From positions 1 through 40,819 of the forward strand of contig SFQY01000047.1 in assembly GCA_004562395.1 (NCBI GenBank): a DNA stretch of 40,819 nucleotides, written 5' to 3'. This document shows positions 40,660-40,819 of this stretch, piece after piece. The notes beneath the pieces were generated by a model. It was not told the origin of the DNA. It made no database searches and was given only the letters and a program-made list of their open reading frames with translations. Numbering within the stretch: the stretch's first letter is position 1; each line of letters begins with the position of its first letter. The DNA is from a bacterium. GTDB lineage: Bacteria; Bacillota; Clostridia; Oscillospirales; Oscillospiraceae. A program made the position numbers and the translations under genes.

Positions 40660-40819
40660 ATGAAAAAAAGAATTCTGGCACTGGCGCTGTGCCTGGTTAT
40701 GGCGGTGAGCCTGCTGCCAGTGACGGCCTACGGCGAAAATCCGAATTTTGGTGTGTATATTACCGGCAGTGGATTTGAAATGAGTGATGGAAGCAACTAT
40801 GTATTGAAAGACAGCCAGT
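40660..40819 (+). CDS. Secreted protein, N-terminal part only
   Basis: The gene starts at ATG 40660 with AAAGGAGGAAACC upstream and runs off the window after 53 codons. The protein begins with a clear Sec signal peptide: MKKR, a hydrophobic core (ILALALCLVMAVSLLPV) and a likely cleavage after TAYG or TA-Y. The mature part starts ENPNFGVYITGSGFEMSDGS. No lipobox is present. It looks like the start of a surface or extracellular protein of Clostridia, but no domain can be named from this piece. Confidence 0.85.
   Translation, partial: MKKRILALALCLVMAVSLLPVTAYGENPNFGVYITGSGFEMSDGSNYVLKDSQ

Noticed and set aside
40425..40778. A 117-codon frame overlapping the last gene
   Set aside because: It is in another frame from the signal-peptide gene at 40660, starts without a ribosome site and crosses the hairpin and promoter region.

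Overview
The window looks like chromosomal DNA of a GC-rich, low-oxygen-adapted member of the Clostridia (Firmicutes), most like the Oscillospiraceae/Ruminococcaceae of animal guts. The grounds are near-consensus sigma-A promoters, strong GGAGG ribosome binding sites, HPr kinase (hprK), a zinc-type L28, an AgrA/AgrC-like LytTR/GHKL pair, a recD2-comF-mreB cluster, a GH2 beta-galactosidase and an F-ATPase of clostridial layout. No species can be named from sequence reading alone. There is no sign of phage, plasmid, IS transposase or CRISPR. The mobile content is a dense set of short non-coding repeats.

Layout. 0.2-5.6 kb: LytTR response regulator, membrane-free GHKL kinase and two half-size ABC exporters that probably form a heterodimer; a LytTR-like box pair lies before the ABC genes. 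6.1-9.3 kb: rpmB (minus), then hprK, an RluA-family pseudouridine synthase and an S51 peptidase. 9.8-12.1 kb (minus): a duplicated beta-helix lipoprotein followed by a VanZ-like membrane protein. 12.5-17.2 kb (minus): small membrane protein, recD2, comF, mreB. 17.5-24.9 kb: ATP synthase operon in the order atpZ-like, atpI, B, E, F, H, A, G, D, C, from one strong promoter. 25.0-26.9 kb (minus): LtaS-like sulfatase-fold enzyme. 27.1-28.5 kb: asnS. 28.9-32.3 kb (minus): NCS2 purine permease, M28 aminopeptidase, XRE regulator. 32.5-34.2 kb: a structured leader, then O-acetylhomoserine sulfhydrylase. 35.2-37.9 kb: lacZ. 38.6-39.4 kb (minus): coiled-coil protein and signal peptidase I. 39.9-40.1 kb: tRNA-Met(CAU) and tRNA-Trp. 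The start of a secreted protein runs off the right edge.

Most notable points. (1) The leader at about 32505-32716 has a consensus promoter, several hairpins, an intrinsic terminator and an upstream segment that can pair with the terminator stem, so it looks like a transcription attenuator or riboswitch of no class I recognise. (2) The ATP synthase has three oddities: a two-carboxylate c-subunit (E33/E66), about 60 extra residues with two hydrophobic segments in subunit a between its essential Arg and the last helix, and an epsilon subunit lacking about 25 residues of its beta-sandwich. (3) Three families of short inverted-repeat elements (called R1, R2 and R3 here) fill most gene-free stretches and are nested inside each other. 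(4) The first operon looks like a complete regulator plus exporter module with its own operator.
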